Source of the DNA: Chthoniobacteraceae bacterium
Lineage (GTDB): Bacteria > Verrucomicrobiota > Verrucomicrobiia > Chthoniobacterales > Chthoniobacteraceae
DNA: 42,169 nucleotides
Direction of reading: 5' to 3'
NCBI GenBank assembly: GCA_947476045.1
Contig: CANJNZ010000040.1
Span: forward strand, 1-42,169
Of the stretch, positions 17,225-25,451 are shown one piece after another; the first letter of the stretch is position 1; each line of letters starts with the position of its first letter. The notes under the pieces are model-generated. The model did no database searches and was not told the DNA's origin. It worked only from the letters and a program-made list of their open reading frames with translations. The translations under genes were made by a program, and so were the position numbers.

Positions 17225-17270
17225 CTTTTATCAAAAAGCGCATCATGTCAATTTTTTTTTGAATTTTTTT
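17225..17270 (-). promoter_or_regulatory. candidate sigma-70 promoter for Ala-rich protein A
   Basis: Reading leftward, a perfect -35 TTGACA (17251-17246) is followed after 15 nt by TAAAAG (17230-17225), or slightly earlier by GATAAA. Upstream are two A-tracts (17252-17260 and 17264-17270) that look like an UP element. It lies about 90 nt before the ATG at 17139. The -10 is weak and spacing is not ideal, so this is a candidate only. The whole 17140-17437 gap is the divergent control region of the two arms; I see no clear promoter for the rightward gene. Confidence 0.42.
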
Positions 17271-17437
17271 ACAAGAAGGTTGGAAGCAAAGCAGTTTTAT
17301 TGCCTTATTACTTGCCAAAAAGAGTTGGCTGTCAGCTTTTGAGTATCCACCTGCGCCGGATGTAGGGGAGTTAAAATTTCCGGGACACTACTTCTGTGGT
17401 TGTATGTAGGTGGTTTTGTCATATTCATGCCTTTCTT

Positions 17438-19318
17438 GTGAATTCCTTTCTCGCCGCACTCTTCGCGTCTGCTTTCGTTTTTATTCAGTGCTATATCAGC
17501 GGGACGCGGCTGGCTTTCAGTCTTCCTGCCTACGGGATACTCGCGCTGGCAGGCGTGCTTTCGTTTTGGGGGCGCTCGGAACGAGTGAAGCGTGCGGGTG
17601 TCTGCCTCGCGGCGACGGCGGTTCTTTTTACCTACGTGCTTGTGCGCGCCGGGACATCGCCGGTGGAATATCTGGCGCGCAGGGATATGCTGATGGTTCT
17701 TGCTTGTCTGATCGTTTATTTCCTGACCGTGCGCCATTTCGCGGCGGGGCATTTACGGGCAGCGATTTTGTTTGTGATGTTTGCGCTGGTAGTGGCGGAG
17801 GTGATCATCGGCGCGCAGCAATTTGCCTACGGAAATGAATGGATGCCTTTCGGACTGATTCGCCCACCCAGCCGTGAGCGGGCGAGCGGGATGTTTATCA
17901 GCTCGATCCATTTGGCGGGACTCCTGGAGGCGCTTGGGCCTTTTGCTCTGGCGCTGGCGCTGTGGGGCACGAAAAAGACACTCGTGCGGATCCTGGCGGG
18001 TTACATTGCCTTGATGTGTTACTTCGGCGTGGGAATCACTGGGAGTCGAGGCGGTTGGTTGAGCGCGACTTTTTCGCTCGGAGTTTTCACTTTGTTTGGT
18101 CTTGACGTTATCCGACGGACAAACCGCGCACTTTTTCCCAGCGCCGTATATATCACGCTCCTCACTACTCCGCTGCTGATGACGGGCGCTTTCCTGCTCG
18201 GTGCGCAAAGCAAGATGATCCTTGAGCGCATGGAACTGCTGGGAAAAATCACCGAGTCGCGCAAGGAGGGGGTTTACGATGTTCGTGTCTTTAATTGGCA
18301 GGCGGCGCTCGACCAATGGCGCGTTTCAAAATGGACCGGCACGGGCTCCGGCACCCATCTTTATTTTGGGCGGCTATATCGGCGCCCGCAATTGCAGGTG
18401 GATCCGGAGCACGCGCACGGCGACTACCTCGAAATGCTTGCAGAGTATGGGATCATCGGCGCAGCGGGGATGGCCTTCTTCTTGTTTGCGCATGTGCGGC
18501 GTGGCTTTCGGAGTTACAAAGATCTCGTGACACAGCATGCGGAGGAGCCGCACCGCTCATCCATCGAACTTGCGCTGCAAGTGGGCGCACTTTCAGCGGT
18601 GAGTTCCTACCTCGCTCACTCCGTGGTGGACTTCAATCTCCACCTGCCTGGAAATGCACTGCTGTTCGGTTTTATTTTCGGCATCCTGGCAAATCCCGGC
18701 TACTTGACCGGAGTGCAGGATGATTCCACCACGAGGCAACGCGTCCATTTTTTTTCACGGCTCATATTGCCTTCGCTTGGCCTTTGGCTGGCGGTGGTCG
18801 GAATGCCAAAATTGCGCGGAGAGATTTACTGCGAAAGAACACGCGTAGCGGTGCGCGAGGGGCTCTACGATGAGGCCGTCGAACTCGCCCGCCTTGGGCT
18901 GCAGTCGGAAAAGAAAAATCCTTTTCTCTATTACCATCTCGGCCAGGCGCATCGCCTGCATGCGATGAAAGCGCCTCGTAGTGTTCGTAGAGCGCAGCTC
19001 GAACTGGCGGAGAAAGCCTTCCGCGCAGGACTGGAGCACTTTCCTCAAGATGAAGATTTATGGATTCGCCTCGGGCAGACACTGGATGCGCTCGGCGACT
19101 ACAAAAATGCGCGCACCGCCTACGAAACGGCCCTCCATTTAGATCCGAATTTAGGCCTGCTCTATGCATACTATGCAAAGCATCTCAAGGCAGTCGGGCG
19201 CGACGACGAAGCCGAAGAAGCCCTTGCAAAGGGTCAGCGACTGTCAAATCTAAATCTCGCCACTTTGCTCAACGGCCCGCTGCAAGCGCCAGACGCACCC
19301 GAAGAACAACCAAAATGA
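17438..19318 (+). CDS. O-antigen ligase/polymerase-like membrane protein with C-terminal TPRs (copy B)
   Basis: This is a full-length paralogue of the leftward ligase-TPR gene. Ten or more membrane segments include GTGSGTHLYFG and HAHGDYLEMLAEYG (Wzy_C region), then TPR-like helices at about 480-600 (NPFLYYHLGQAHRL, DEDLWIRLGQTLDALGDYKNA). The frame is open from 17396, but I prefer the GTG at 17438 because it places the N-terminus in exact register with copy A: the conserved Pro before Ala-Tyr is residue 30 in both. It is followed after 88 nt by a second Ala-rich exported protein. Roles considered are glycan polymerase, lipid-core ligase or protein O-oligosaccharyltransferase. Confidence 0.87.
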   Translation: MNSFLAALFASAFVFIQCYISGTRLAFSLPAYGILALAGVLSFWGRSERVKRAGVCLAATAVLFTYVLVRAGTSPVEYLARRDMLMVLACLIVYFLTVRHFAAGHLRAAILFVMFALVVAEVIIGAQQFAYGNEWMPFGLIRPPSRERASGMFISSIHLAGLLEALGPFALALALWGTKKTLVRILAGYIALMCYFGVGITGSRGGWLSATFSLGVFTLFGLDVIRRTNRALFPSAVYITLLTTPLLMTGAFLLGAQSKMILERMELLGKITESRKEGVYDVRVFNWQAALDQWRVSKWTGTGSGTHLYFGRLYRRPQLQVDPEHAHGDYLEMLAEYGIIGAAGMAFFLFAHVRRGFRSYKDLVTQHAEEPHRSSIELALQVGALSAVSSYLAHSVVDFNLHLPGNALLFGFIFGILANPGYLTGVQDDSTTRQRVHFFSRLILPSLGLWLAVVGMPKLRGEIYCERTRVAVREGLYDEAVELARLGLQSEKKNPFLYYHLGQAHRLHAMKAPRSVRRAQLELAEKAFRAGLEHFPQDEDLWIRLGQTLDALGDYKNARTAYETALHLDPNLGLLYAYYAKHLKAVGRDDEAEEALAKGQRLSNLNLATLLNGPLQAPDAPEEQPK

Positions 19319-19406
19319 TTTTAAAAAACGGATTGCGTTCTGCCAAAGATTCGGCAATTTCAAGAAACAGAATACCCCAACTCCAGCAATTCTACTTTAA
19401 AAAGCC

Positions 19407-21725
19407 ATGACGACCACACGAAAAACCACCCGTTCACTTTGCGTCTCACGCATGCTGCCAGCCATCGCAGCTATCACCCTCGCCCTCACAGGCGCAGATG
19501 CGCTTGCATCGGTAGCTGGTCGCGCTGCCATCAACGCCAAGTTGACCCCGGCCAATATTCCGACCCTCAAATTAAATGGCGACGCAGCGACAGCCGAGCA
19601 GGCTGATCTCCTGCTAGCACTCGCACTCGCACTGCAAGACCCGGCAAATTCAGGCCTCACTGCGGCCGAGATTGCCGAAGGAGCACTCGAGCCCGGAGCA
19701 ACAGGAAAGACACGCGCCGACAAAGACAAACTCTCAGGCCAGCTCATCGCCACAGCGGTTGCCTCTCGCAACCTCGCCAGTAACGCAGCGCAACTGGCAG
19801 CTGTGACCGCAGCCGTTTTCAACGTCAACGGAGCAAACTTAAATACAAAGCTCCGACTCACAGACGCGGGAAAAGCCATCGCTTTTGCTGCTGCGATCAA
19901 ATCCACCGGAACCGCCAGCGCAGGCAACGACATAGGAAAGGCCGTCGCAACAGTCTACAGCGGCGATTTAGCCACCCTTCTCACCAACACTACAAAAGCG
20001 CTTGGAACCAGCAGCGCCGCAGCCTCGGGAGCGCTTCAAAACGCTGTGGATGGGCTTTTTGATCAAGGAGCAGTCGTTGCAGGAAACCGTCAGGCCTTCA
20101 CCAGGCTGGTGGCGGAAAAAATCGCCGCAACCAATCCTTCTGCTGCAGGCTCCCTGTATGGCGGGCTCGTGCTGAATAACCCCAACAGCCAATACACCGG
20201 CGATACGGGCCTGCAAACCCTAGCTCAAGACTTTCTCAGCGATGCCAAACTCGCAAAGGCATACGGCGAAATTCTCGCCAACACGATGGGTGCCCATACC
20301 AGCAAGGCAACCCTTGCGGCTGCACTCGTAGCCGGGCAAAAACTCCCAACACAATCCCTCATCGTGCAAGGAATACTCCGCGCAGGCACAACATCTGATG
20401 TCAGTGGAGTCATTAATGCAGTCATTGGCGGCGTTACCGACCGTGCCGGTTTTTCGGGAATCGTTTCCTTCGGCAACGGGAACGACGCAACCAAGCTTGA
20501 TGCGATCGTTAAAAAAATCGCCGACAATCAGGATGTCACCTCCAAGACCAAGATTGGCGCTGCGGTAATCGGCGCAGTAGGCACGGTAACGCCAAGTGCG
20601 GCAAATGCTGCGACAAAAGCAATTTTTGACAGCGCCGGAGCAACATTTGCAGACGATATAAGCCGCACCAAATTCGGAACGGACAACGTTGCCAAAATCA
20701 AGAGCTTCTCGGCCGCTGGTTACATGGCCTCAGCCATCGCCGAGCGAAACATCGCAGACAGTGCAAACAAAGCCAACGACGCAGCTGATATCGCCGTGGC
20801 GATCATGACAAAAGGTTCCAAAGCAGCCACCGATATCGCCCAGCAAATTTCCGCGCTCGCCACCATCACGGACCGTCCTGGATTTGCCGAATTGATTTCA
20901 GACAAGAATAAAAAATTCGTTCAAAATGCAGCCGTAGGCGTATCGATTACCGACCCGACAAACTCCGAGACCATCACCCTGCGTGCCATCACTCACGATG
21001 CTACTCTCGTTGGAACCAAACTCGTAGGCGACCTTGCGGCGCTTGCAAAGACCGCAGTCATCGCTGGGGCTGTAGCCTCCGCAGTGGATGAGGAAAAAGC
21101 TGCGGACATCGGCTCCAAACTCGCGGAAGCGATGAGCGTCAACGGAACGAAAACCGCAGGAAAACCAATCAAGCTTTCCGGTGCCACGGCACTAGCAACC
21201 TCTCTCGCAAAAGCCATTCAAGCTAAGCCCGGAGTGAAGACTACCAACCGCATGGATGAACTTGGAGAGGTTGCAGCCTCCATTGTTTCTTTTGTTCTAG
21301 GCAAAAATGGCAACGACACCAAAGGACTCGCGGCTGAGGCCAAACTAATCAGCGCAGTTGGAAGCGCCATTTTGAAAACGCTGTCCACTACGCCGGTCAA
21401 CGAAACTCAGGCACTCGCAGACCGAAGCGAAGCACGCGATATCGCAGGAAGTATTGCGCAGACCATTTTTGCAGCCAGCACTTCGGTGGTGCCAGCCACG
21501 CAAAAAAACACACTACTGGGCGTAGTGAGCGGCATGACGCACACGCAGGGGCTGCTTGAAAAAGCATTTCTCAAACTTGCCGGCCCGAAGAGCACGACAC
21601 TCAAGCCGAACGCGGACTATGACAACGTAGTGAAGGCGTTTCAGGATGTGCTTTCAGGCGCCGGCGGCAGCAAGTTTGAAACCGGCTCGGTTTCCGACAA
21701 GGAAACTGATACGAAGAACGGATAA
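19407..21725 (+). CDS. Ala-rich exported helical repeat protein (B), function unknown
   Basis: No known family is recognised. The 772-residue protein begins with a basic stretch and hydrophobic signal segment (MLPAIAAITLALTGADALA, ending near residue 34). The rest is Ala/Thr/Ser/Ile/Val/Lys-rich, predicted helical, with many units of the form xxIAxAVxxxxP and no cysteine seen after the signal. Similarity to Ala-rich protein A is in composition, export and architecture rather than obvious residue identity. The C-terminus is hydrophilic (GSVSDKETDTKNG) with no anchor. It sits directly after ligase-TPR copy B and is closed by a terminator at 21751, so the two form a transcription unit. It may be a structural matrix protein or a glycosylation target; this is inference. 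Confidence 0.78.
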   Translation: MTTTRKTTRSLCVSRMLPAIAAITLALTGADALASVAGRAAINAKLTPANIPTLKLNGDAATAEQADLLLALALALQDPANSGLTAAEIAEGALEPGATGKTRADKDKLSGQLIATAVASRNLASNAAQLAAVTAAVFNVNGANLNTKLRLTDAGKAIAFAAAIKSTGTASAGNDIGKAVATVYSGDLATLLTNTTKALGTSSAAASGALQNAVDGLFDQGAVVAGNRQAFTRLVAEKIAATNPSAAGSLYGGLVLNNPNSQYTGDTGLQTLAQDFLSDAKLAKAYGEILANTMGAHTSKATLAAALVAGQKLPTQSLIVQGILRAGTTSDVSGVINAVIGGVTDRAGFSGIVSFGNGNDATKLDAIVKKIADNQDVTSKTKIGAAVIGAVGTVTPSAANAATKAIFDSAGATFADDISRTKFGTDNVAKIKSFSAAGYMASAIAERNIADSANKANDAADIAVAIMTKGSKAATDIAQQISALATITDRPGFAELISDKNKKFVQNAAVGVSITDPTNSETITLRAITHDATLVGTKLVGDLAALAKTAVIAGAVASAVDEEKAADIGSKLAEAMSVNGTKTAGKPIKLSGATALATSLAKAIQAKPGVKTTNRMDELGEVAASIVSFVLGKNGNDTKGLAAEAKLISAVGSAILKTLSTTPVNETQALADRSEARDIAGSIAQTIFAASTSVVPATQKNTLLGVVSGMTHTQGLLEKAFLKLAGPKSTTLKPNADYDNVVKAFQDVLSGAGGSKFETGSVSDKETDTKNG

Positions 21726-21750
21726 ATTTGTTTCGTTCACGATAAATTCA

Positions 21751-21785
21751 AAGAGCCAGACCTTACGAAGTCTGGCTCTTGTTTT
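21751..21785 (+). terminator. hairpin terminator after Ala-rich protein B
   Basis: An 11-bp perfect stem (aagagccagac with gtctggctctt) has an 8-nt loop, followed by gtttt. It begins about 25 nt after the stop codon and separates the ligase-TPR/Ala-rich module B from the export genes downstream. Confidence 0.85.
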
Positions 21786-21893
21786 GTAAAATGAAAGTCA
21801 CAAAAAAATGTTTGCGCAAAAAGCACCTCTCTGATTTACAAGCAACGCCTCAGTCCAAAAGCACCTTCAGCTTGCGATAAAAGGCTCCGTCCT

Positions 21894-22211
21894 ATGCGCG
21901 AAATCTTCAGCCGTTTTACATTTCAAGAATCAAAGCTCACCACGCTGATCTGGCTCTTTGCTGCAATGCTCTGGCTGTTGGTTGTGTCCTGCGCCGTTGC
22001 GAGTGTTTGTGCACAGCCATTTAGTAAGCGCCAGCGGTATATTTGGATCGCACTCATCGTGTGCGTTCCGATTCTTGGGCTGCTTGCATATCTACCATTT
22101 TCAATTCGGCGAGATGAGCTACCCACGGCATTCCTCATGCGGGGCACTTCGAAAGATCGAAAAAAGAATAACACCACCCACACGCTCTCGTCCAAATCCC
22201 AGCGCCCCTAG
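21894..22211 (+). CDS. small two-helix membrane protein, PLDc_N-like
   Basis: This 105-residue protein has two membrane helices (about 17-40 and 48-69) and a hydrophilic, Lys/Ser/Thr-rich tail. The second helix, RYIWIALIVCVPILGLLAYL, has the W-x(n)-VPxLGxLxY pattern of the PLDc_N (phospholipase D N-terminal) transmembrane domain, which also occurs alone in small proteins of unknown function. It lies 32 nt upstream of the barrel protein gene in the same direction. It is probably real, given intact membrane segments, an ATG start and operon position, but no function can be assigned. Confidence 0.65.
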   Translation: MREIFSRFTFQESKLTTLIWLFAAMLWLLVVSCAVASVCAQPFSKRQRYIWIALIVCVPILGLLAYLPFSIRRDELPTAFLMRGTSKDRKKNNTTHTLSSKSQRP

Positions 22212-22243
22212 CCCCCATTCCAATAGCACTTACAGCCCTTAAA

Positions 22244-23902
22244 GTGATTACCCGCCTATCCACCTTTGCAATCGCGTGCCTATACGGCCTTGGCGTAAGC
22301 GCTGCCGAACAAGCCAGTGAGATTCCAGTCAATGATGGAACTCCCCCTGCTCCGACAGACAACCTCGAAAGGATCCCCGGTGATGCGTATAACCAGTCTC
22401 CTGCGATCGGAATCCCCTATCACAGCCTTTTTCGGGAAACCAGCGTTCCAAATTTAAACACCATTCGTGACGTAAGCCTTACGCCTTCGTTCACACCTGC
22501 GGAATCCGTAAGCGCCGGAGCACGAGTTGATTTACCGGACTTCCGTGGGCGCTTTCCCCTATTGCAAAGAGGTTTTGCGCCAGAAAGTGCCGATTTAAAA
22601 ATTGGCCGACTGTATTTCAAGCTCCGCCATATTTCGGCTGCTGTTCTTGCAAGCGACAATATCAACCGCTCTGCAACGAATCGAGAATCAGGGGCGCTCA
22701 GCATTATAAGCATCGGCGGTCAAGTCATGGCGCAGATCACTGACAGATTTTCTATTGCCGCTTCAGGCTCCTACGTTTATTTTCCATTTGAGGGGCGAGG
22801 GGGATTTTCCGGATCCTTGGGGCGCTATAATTCTTCCTTTGGCATTTCAAACGCAAGAACACTACAAACTCAAATCGCTTGGGAGCCTACTATTTTTGGA
22901 CTGCCATTTGTAATTGCAGACGAATTTAGAGTTGGACTGTTCCGTTTTTCCAACACGCTAAATGACAGTTTCGAATACGGAGATGACGGAGGTTTTGACG
23001 CCACAACACATGAAGGTGCCTACACGCTGGGAGGCAGGAGGTTCAATGGAAACAAGAACTTCAATAATAATTACAATGAAATAAGCGGGGAGCATATTTA
23101 CTACAGTAATTTAGCAAGTATTTCGACGAGCGGCACATTGCCGGGGGAGCATATTTTCAACTTTAGGGCATCCCATGAAAACCTGTGGTATCAAGATGAC
23201 TTCTCTGGCCAATACAATCTCCCGTCCCAGCGAGATCGCGCATCCCTTCACATACAATCCGTGCGTGAAAGCCTCCGATTCAAGCCGTATTTGCACTATG
23301 ACTTCAATCGTAGAAACAACCCCGAGATAACATACAACACATTTCGAGTTGGCATGAAGGGACCGATTACGGATTTGATCACAACGCGAGGCGAAGCCGG
23401 CTATTCAGTGAGCAATGATCGCAGTCACATCCTCTGGCGTCTCGGGCTATACCATACGGCCAGCCCCTACATGCATCATGCGCTGGAATACAATCGGGGT
23501 ATTTCCGACTTCAATGATGAAATTTCCGAAAATGTGATTTACCGAATCTACAAAACACTTGGTCCAGACCTTTCTGGTTCTGCTTCTATAAGCTACCATC
23601 GTGTCGAAGATCTATATGGCGCTTCTTCAAGCCGGAAAGAATGGCGAACCGGATCGCTACTTTCCTATCATGTGAGTCCGCGCACACAGCTGAGCCTGCG
23701 CACATACTATGCAAATATTGATTACGATGACGGCTCAGGATCCGCAACATCGTGGCTGACTCGATTCAATTGCGAACATCGCTTTCTTGAGCGACTGCAC
23801 GCGCGGTTCATTTATCAACATGAGCACCGCAATGCGGATCGTCGCTCAAATTCCTACGATGAAAATCTTGCATATCTCAGCTTGTCCTGGCTTTTCGAAT
23901 AA
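22244..23902 (+). CDS. putative outer-membrane beta-barrel protein of the polysaccharide locus
   Basis: Starting at GTG 22244, the protein has a signal peptide (about 1-20, MITRLSTFAIACLYGLGVSA). From about residue 115 it has alternating aromatic/polar strands rich in Tyr, Phe, Arg and Asn, ending in LAYLSLSWLFE, the look of a beta-barrel. An N-terminal stretch of about 90 residues rich in Pro/Ser is probably periplasmic. Its position immediately before the Wza-like and Wzc-like genes suggests an outer-membrane role in glycan export or secretion, similar to the outer-membrane proteins reported in PEP-CTERM-type EPS loci. I cannot name a family with confidence. Confidence 0.72.
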   Translation: MITRLSTFAIACLYGLGVSAAEQASEIPVNDGTPPAPTDNLERIPGDAYNQSPAIGIPYHSLFRETSVPNLNTIRDVSLTPSFTPAESVSAGARVDLPDFRGRFPLLQRGFAPESADLKIGRLYFKLRHISAAVLASDNINRSATNRESGALSIISIGGQVMAQITDRFSIAASGSYVYFPFEGRGGFSGSLGRYNSSFGISNARTLQTQIAWEPTIFGLPFVIADEFRVGLFRFSNTLNDSFEYGDDGGFDATTHEGAYTLGGRRFNGNKNFNNNYNEISGEHIYYSNLASISTSGTLPGEHIFNFRASHENLWYQDDFSGQYNLPSQRDRASLHIQSVRESLRFKPYLHYDFNRRNNPEITYNTFRVGMKGPITDLITTRGEAGYSVSNDRSHILWRLGLYHTASPYMHHALEYNRGISDFNDEISENVIYRIYKTLGPDLSGSASISYHRVEDLYGASSSRKEWRTGSLLSYHVSPRTQLSLRTYYANIDYDDGSGSATSWLTRFNCEHRFLERLHARFIYQHEHRNADRRSNSYDENLAYLSLSWLFE

Positions 23903-23920
23903 AATAAATCGATTCAACTG

Positions 23921-23950
23921 TTGACCTGAAAATCCAGAGCATTACTCTTA
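23921..23950 (+). promoter_or_regulatory. possible promoter upstream of the Wza-like gene
   Basis: A TTGACC hexamer at 23921-23926 is followed 16 nt later by TACTCT, in an AT-rich gap of about 100 nt. The -10 matches only 3 of 6 consensus positions, so this is weak. Confidence 0.25.
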
Positions 23951-24006
23951 AATGCTAAATTTCTTATCCCTGAGTGTAAAAACCCTAAGTCCTGACCACA
24001 ACCTCA

Positions 24007-25311
24007 ATGCTCCAAATTACTAAAAGAACATTATTACGATTCGCCTTACTCGGATTTTTATCCACAACGATACTGTCGTCGTTTGCCCAGGAAAAAAATA
24101 CCGCCGAAGGATATTCTCTGCCTTCTACTAACGGGGGCACTGCGGCCGTTGAAACAGGAAAATCAGTGAATTTCCGCCCGTCGGCAGCGACATTAAATAA
24201 TGGGGAATCTGCTATTCAAGGGGATATCTCAAGTGCAACAAAGCGTGCAAACGTGATGGAGGAATTGGTGGATAGGCGTGATTCACTTGAGGGCGAAATC
24301 AAATACGGAAAAGGTAAGATAGATGCTGCACAAAAGCGCACTCAAATACTGAAATCCCTCGGCAAAACTGAGGAAGCAGAGCGTATGAGTAACGAGGCGA
24401 AAGACTGGCAGGCCCGCATCAACAACAGCCGCGAACAGCTTGCGCAGGTTGAAGAGGAAATCGCAAAGGTCAAAAAGCCCAACCACGAAGAAACAATTCA
24501 TGAAATCCAGAGCGGTGAGGAAGTCATTCTTCCTGGAAATAATCTGGAAATCTGGGTCAATGAAGATACCTCCTTCAATGGTCGTTACCAAGTGCGCCGC
24601 GGCGGCTACATCATCGTGCCGCAAATTGGGCGAGTGATTGTTGCTGGAAAAACAATTTCCCAAGCAGAGAGCGCTATCCGCAAAGCACTGCAAGCCACGC
24701 AGCTCAAACAGGCCAGCGTGACTCTGGAACGCTTTGAAGGGGTATCTGATGAGCCCGGTCCTTTGATTTACCTCTCCGGAGAATTTAAACACCCACGACC
24801 TTATCGCGTGCCTGCCGGCACATCCCCGACAATCGTTTCTGTTCTACTTAGTTGCGGTGGATGGACGGACCGCGCAGACCTGACACACGTCAAAGTCATG
24901 CGCATGGCCGCAAACAGGAGTGTTGTAGAAGAGGTAAATATTAAAAAGATTCTGGAAGGCAACCCGAGCGCTGGAGGTCTCGGCGGCGATCTCACGCTTA
25001 CTGAAGGCGATGTTCTCGTCATACCCAGCGGTGCAATGAACCTCGTTTACGTAACAGGCCGCGTTAGAAAAGCAGGAAGCTACAAGCTCAACGAAGGCGA
25101 AAAACTGACTGCTTACGGCGCAATACTCCAAAGCGGCGGCTTTAATCATTTTGCAGACAAGGACGGCGTCCACATCCTGCGAAGTATGCCCGATGGAACC
25201 AAAGCCAAACTGCCGGCCAGCATCAAAGATATAGAGAAAGGTCGCCGTCCGGACATTGTTCTTCAGGCCAACGACATCGTCGTCGTGCCAGAAAAATGGT
25301 TTAGTTGGTAG
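24007..25311 (+). CDS. polysaccharide export protein, Wza-like with SLBB domains
   Basis: Outer-membrane polysaccharide export proteins form the channel that works with a Wzc-type kinase. This 434-residue protein has a signal peptide (1-27, ending SFAQ), a charged coiled-coil-like segment (about 80-155), a polysaccharide-export domain (about 175-242, with VPQIGRVIVAGKTISQAESAIRKAL split around 204-228), a first SLBB domain (about 253-340) and a second (about 347-428, YVTGRVRKAGSYKL). Unlike E. coli Wza there is no lipobox cysteine, and the coiled-coil insert before the export domain is unusual. It is followed by the Wzc-like gene after 140 nt. Confidence 0.9.
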   Translation: MLQITKRTLLRFALLGFLSTTILSSFAQEKNTAEGYSLPSTNGGTAAVETGKSVNFRPSAATLNNGESAIQGDISSATKRANVMEELVDRRDSLEGEIKYGKGKIDAAQKRTQILKSLGKTEEAERMSNEAKDWQARINNSREQLAQVEEEIAKVKKPNHEETIHEIQSGEEVILPGNNLEIWVNEDTSFNGRYQVRRGGYIIVPQIGRVIVAGKTISQAESAIRKALQATQLKQASVTLERFEGVSDEPGPLIYLSGEFKHPRPYRVPAGTSPTIVSVLLSCGGWTDRADLTHVKVMRMAANRSVVEEVNIKKILEGNPSAGGLGGDLTLTEGDVLVIPSGAMNLVYVTGRVRKAGSYKLNEGEKLTAYGAILQSGGFNHFADKDGVHILRSMPDGTKAKLPASIKDIEKGRRPDIVLQANDIVVVPEKWFSW

Positions 25312-25345
25312 CACGTAAATTTTTCAACTCGAAAATGACGTGACG

Positions 25346-25369
25346 CAGTGCGTAAAAAAGTTCGCACTG
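25346..25369 (+). other. small hairpin in the export gene intergenic region
   Basis: A 7-bp stem (cagtgcg with cgcactg) with a 10-nt A-rich loop is followed by tctttaagattttt. It lies between the Wza-like and Wzc-like genes and might be a weak terminator or attenuator that tunes the kinase level. Support is limited to the fold. Confidence 0.35.
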
Positions 25370-25451
25370 TCTTTAAGATTTTTATAGCGAAATTTAAAAA
25401 AGAGCCGACTCTTGTCTAACCTCTCAGCTACACGCACAAGCTACTGAAACC

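Noticed and set aside
17396-17437. Longer N-terminus for ligase-TPR copy B
   Set aside because: It would shift register relative to copy A; GTG 17438 gives the same distance to the conserved Pro30.
13999-21725. PEP-CTERM or LPXTG anchors on the Ala-rich proteins
   Set aside because: Neither C-terminus has the motif, a hydrophobic helix and a basic tail.
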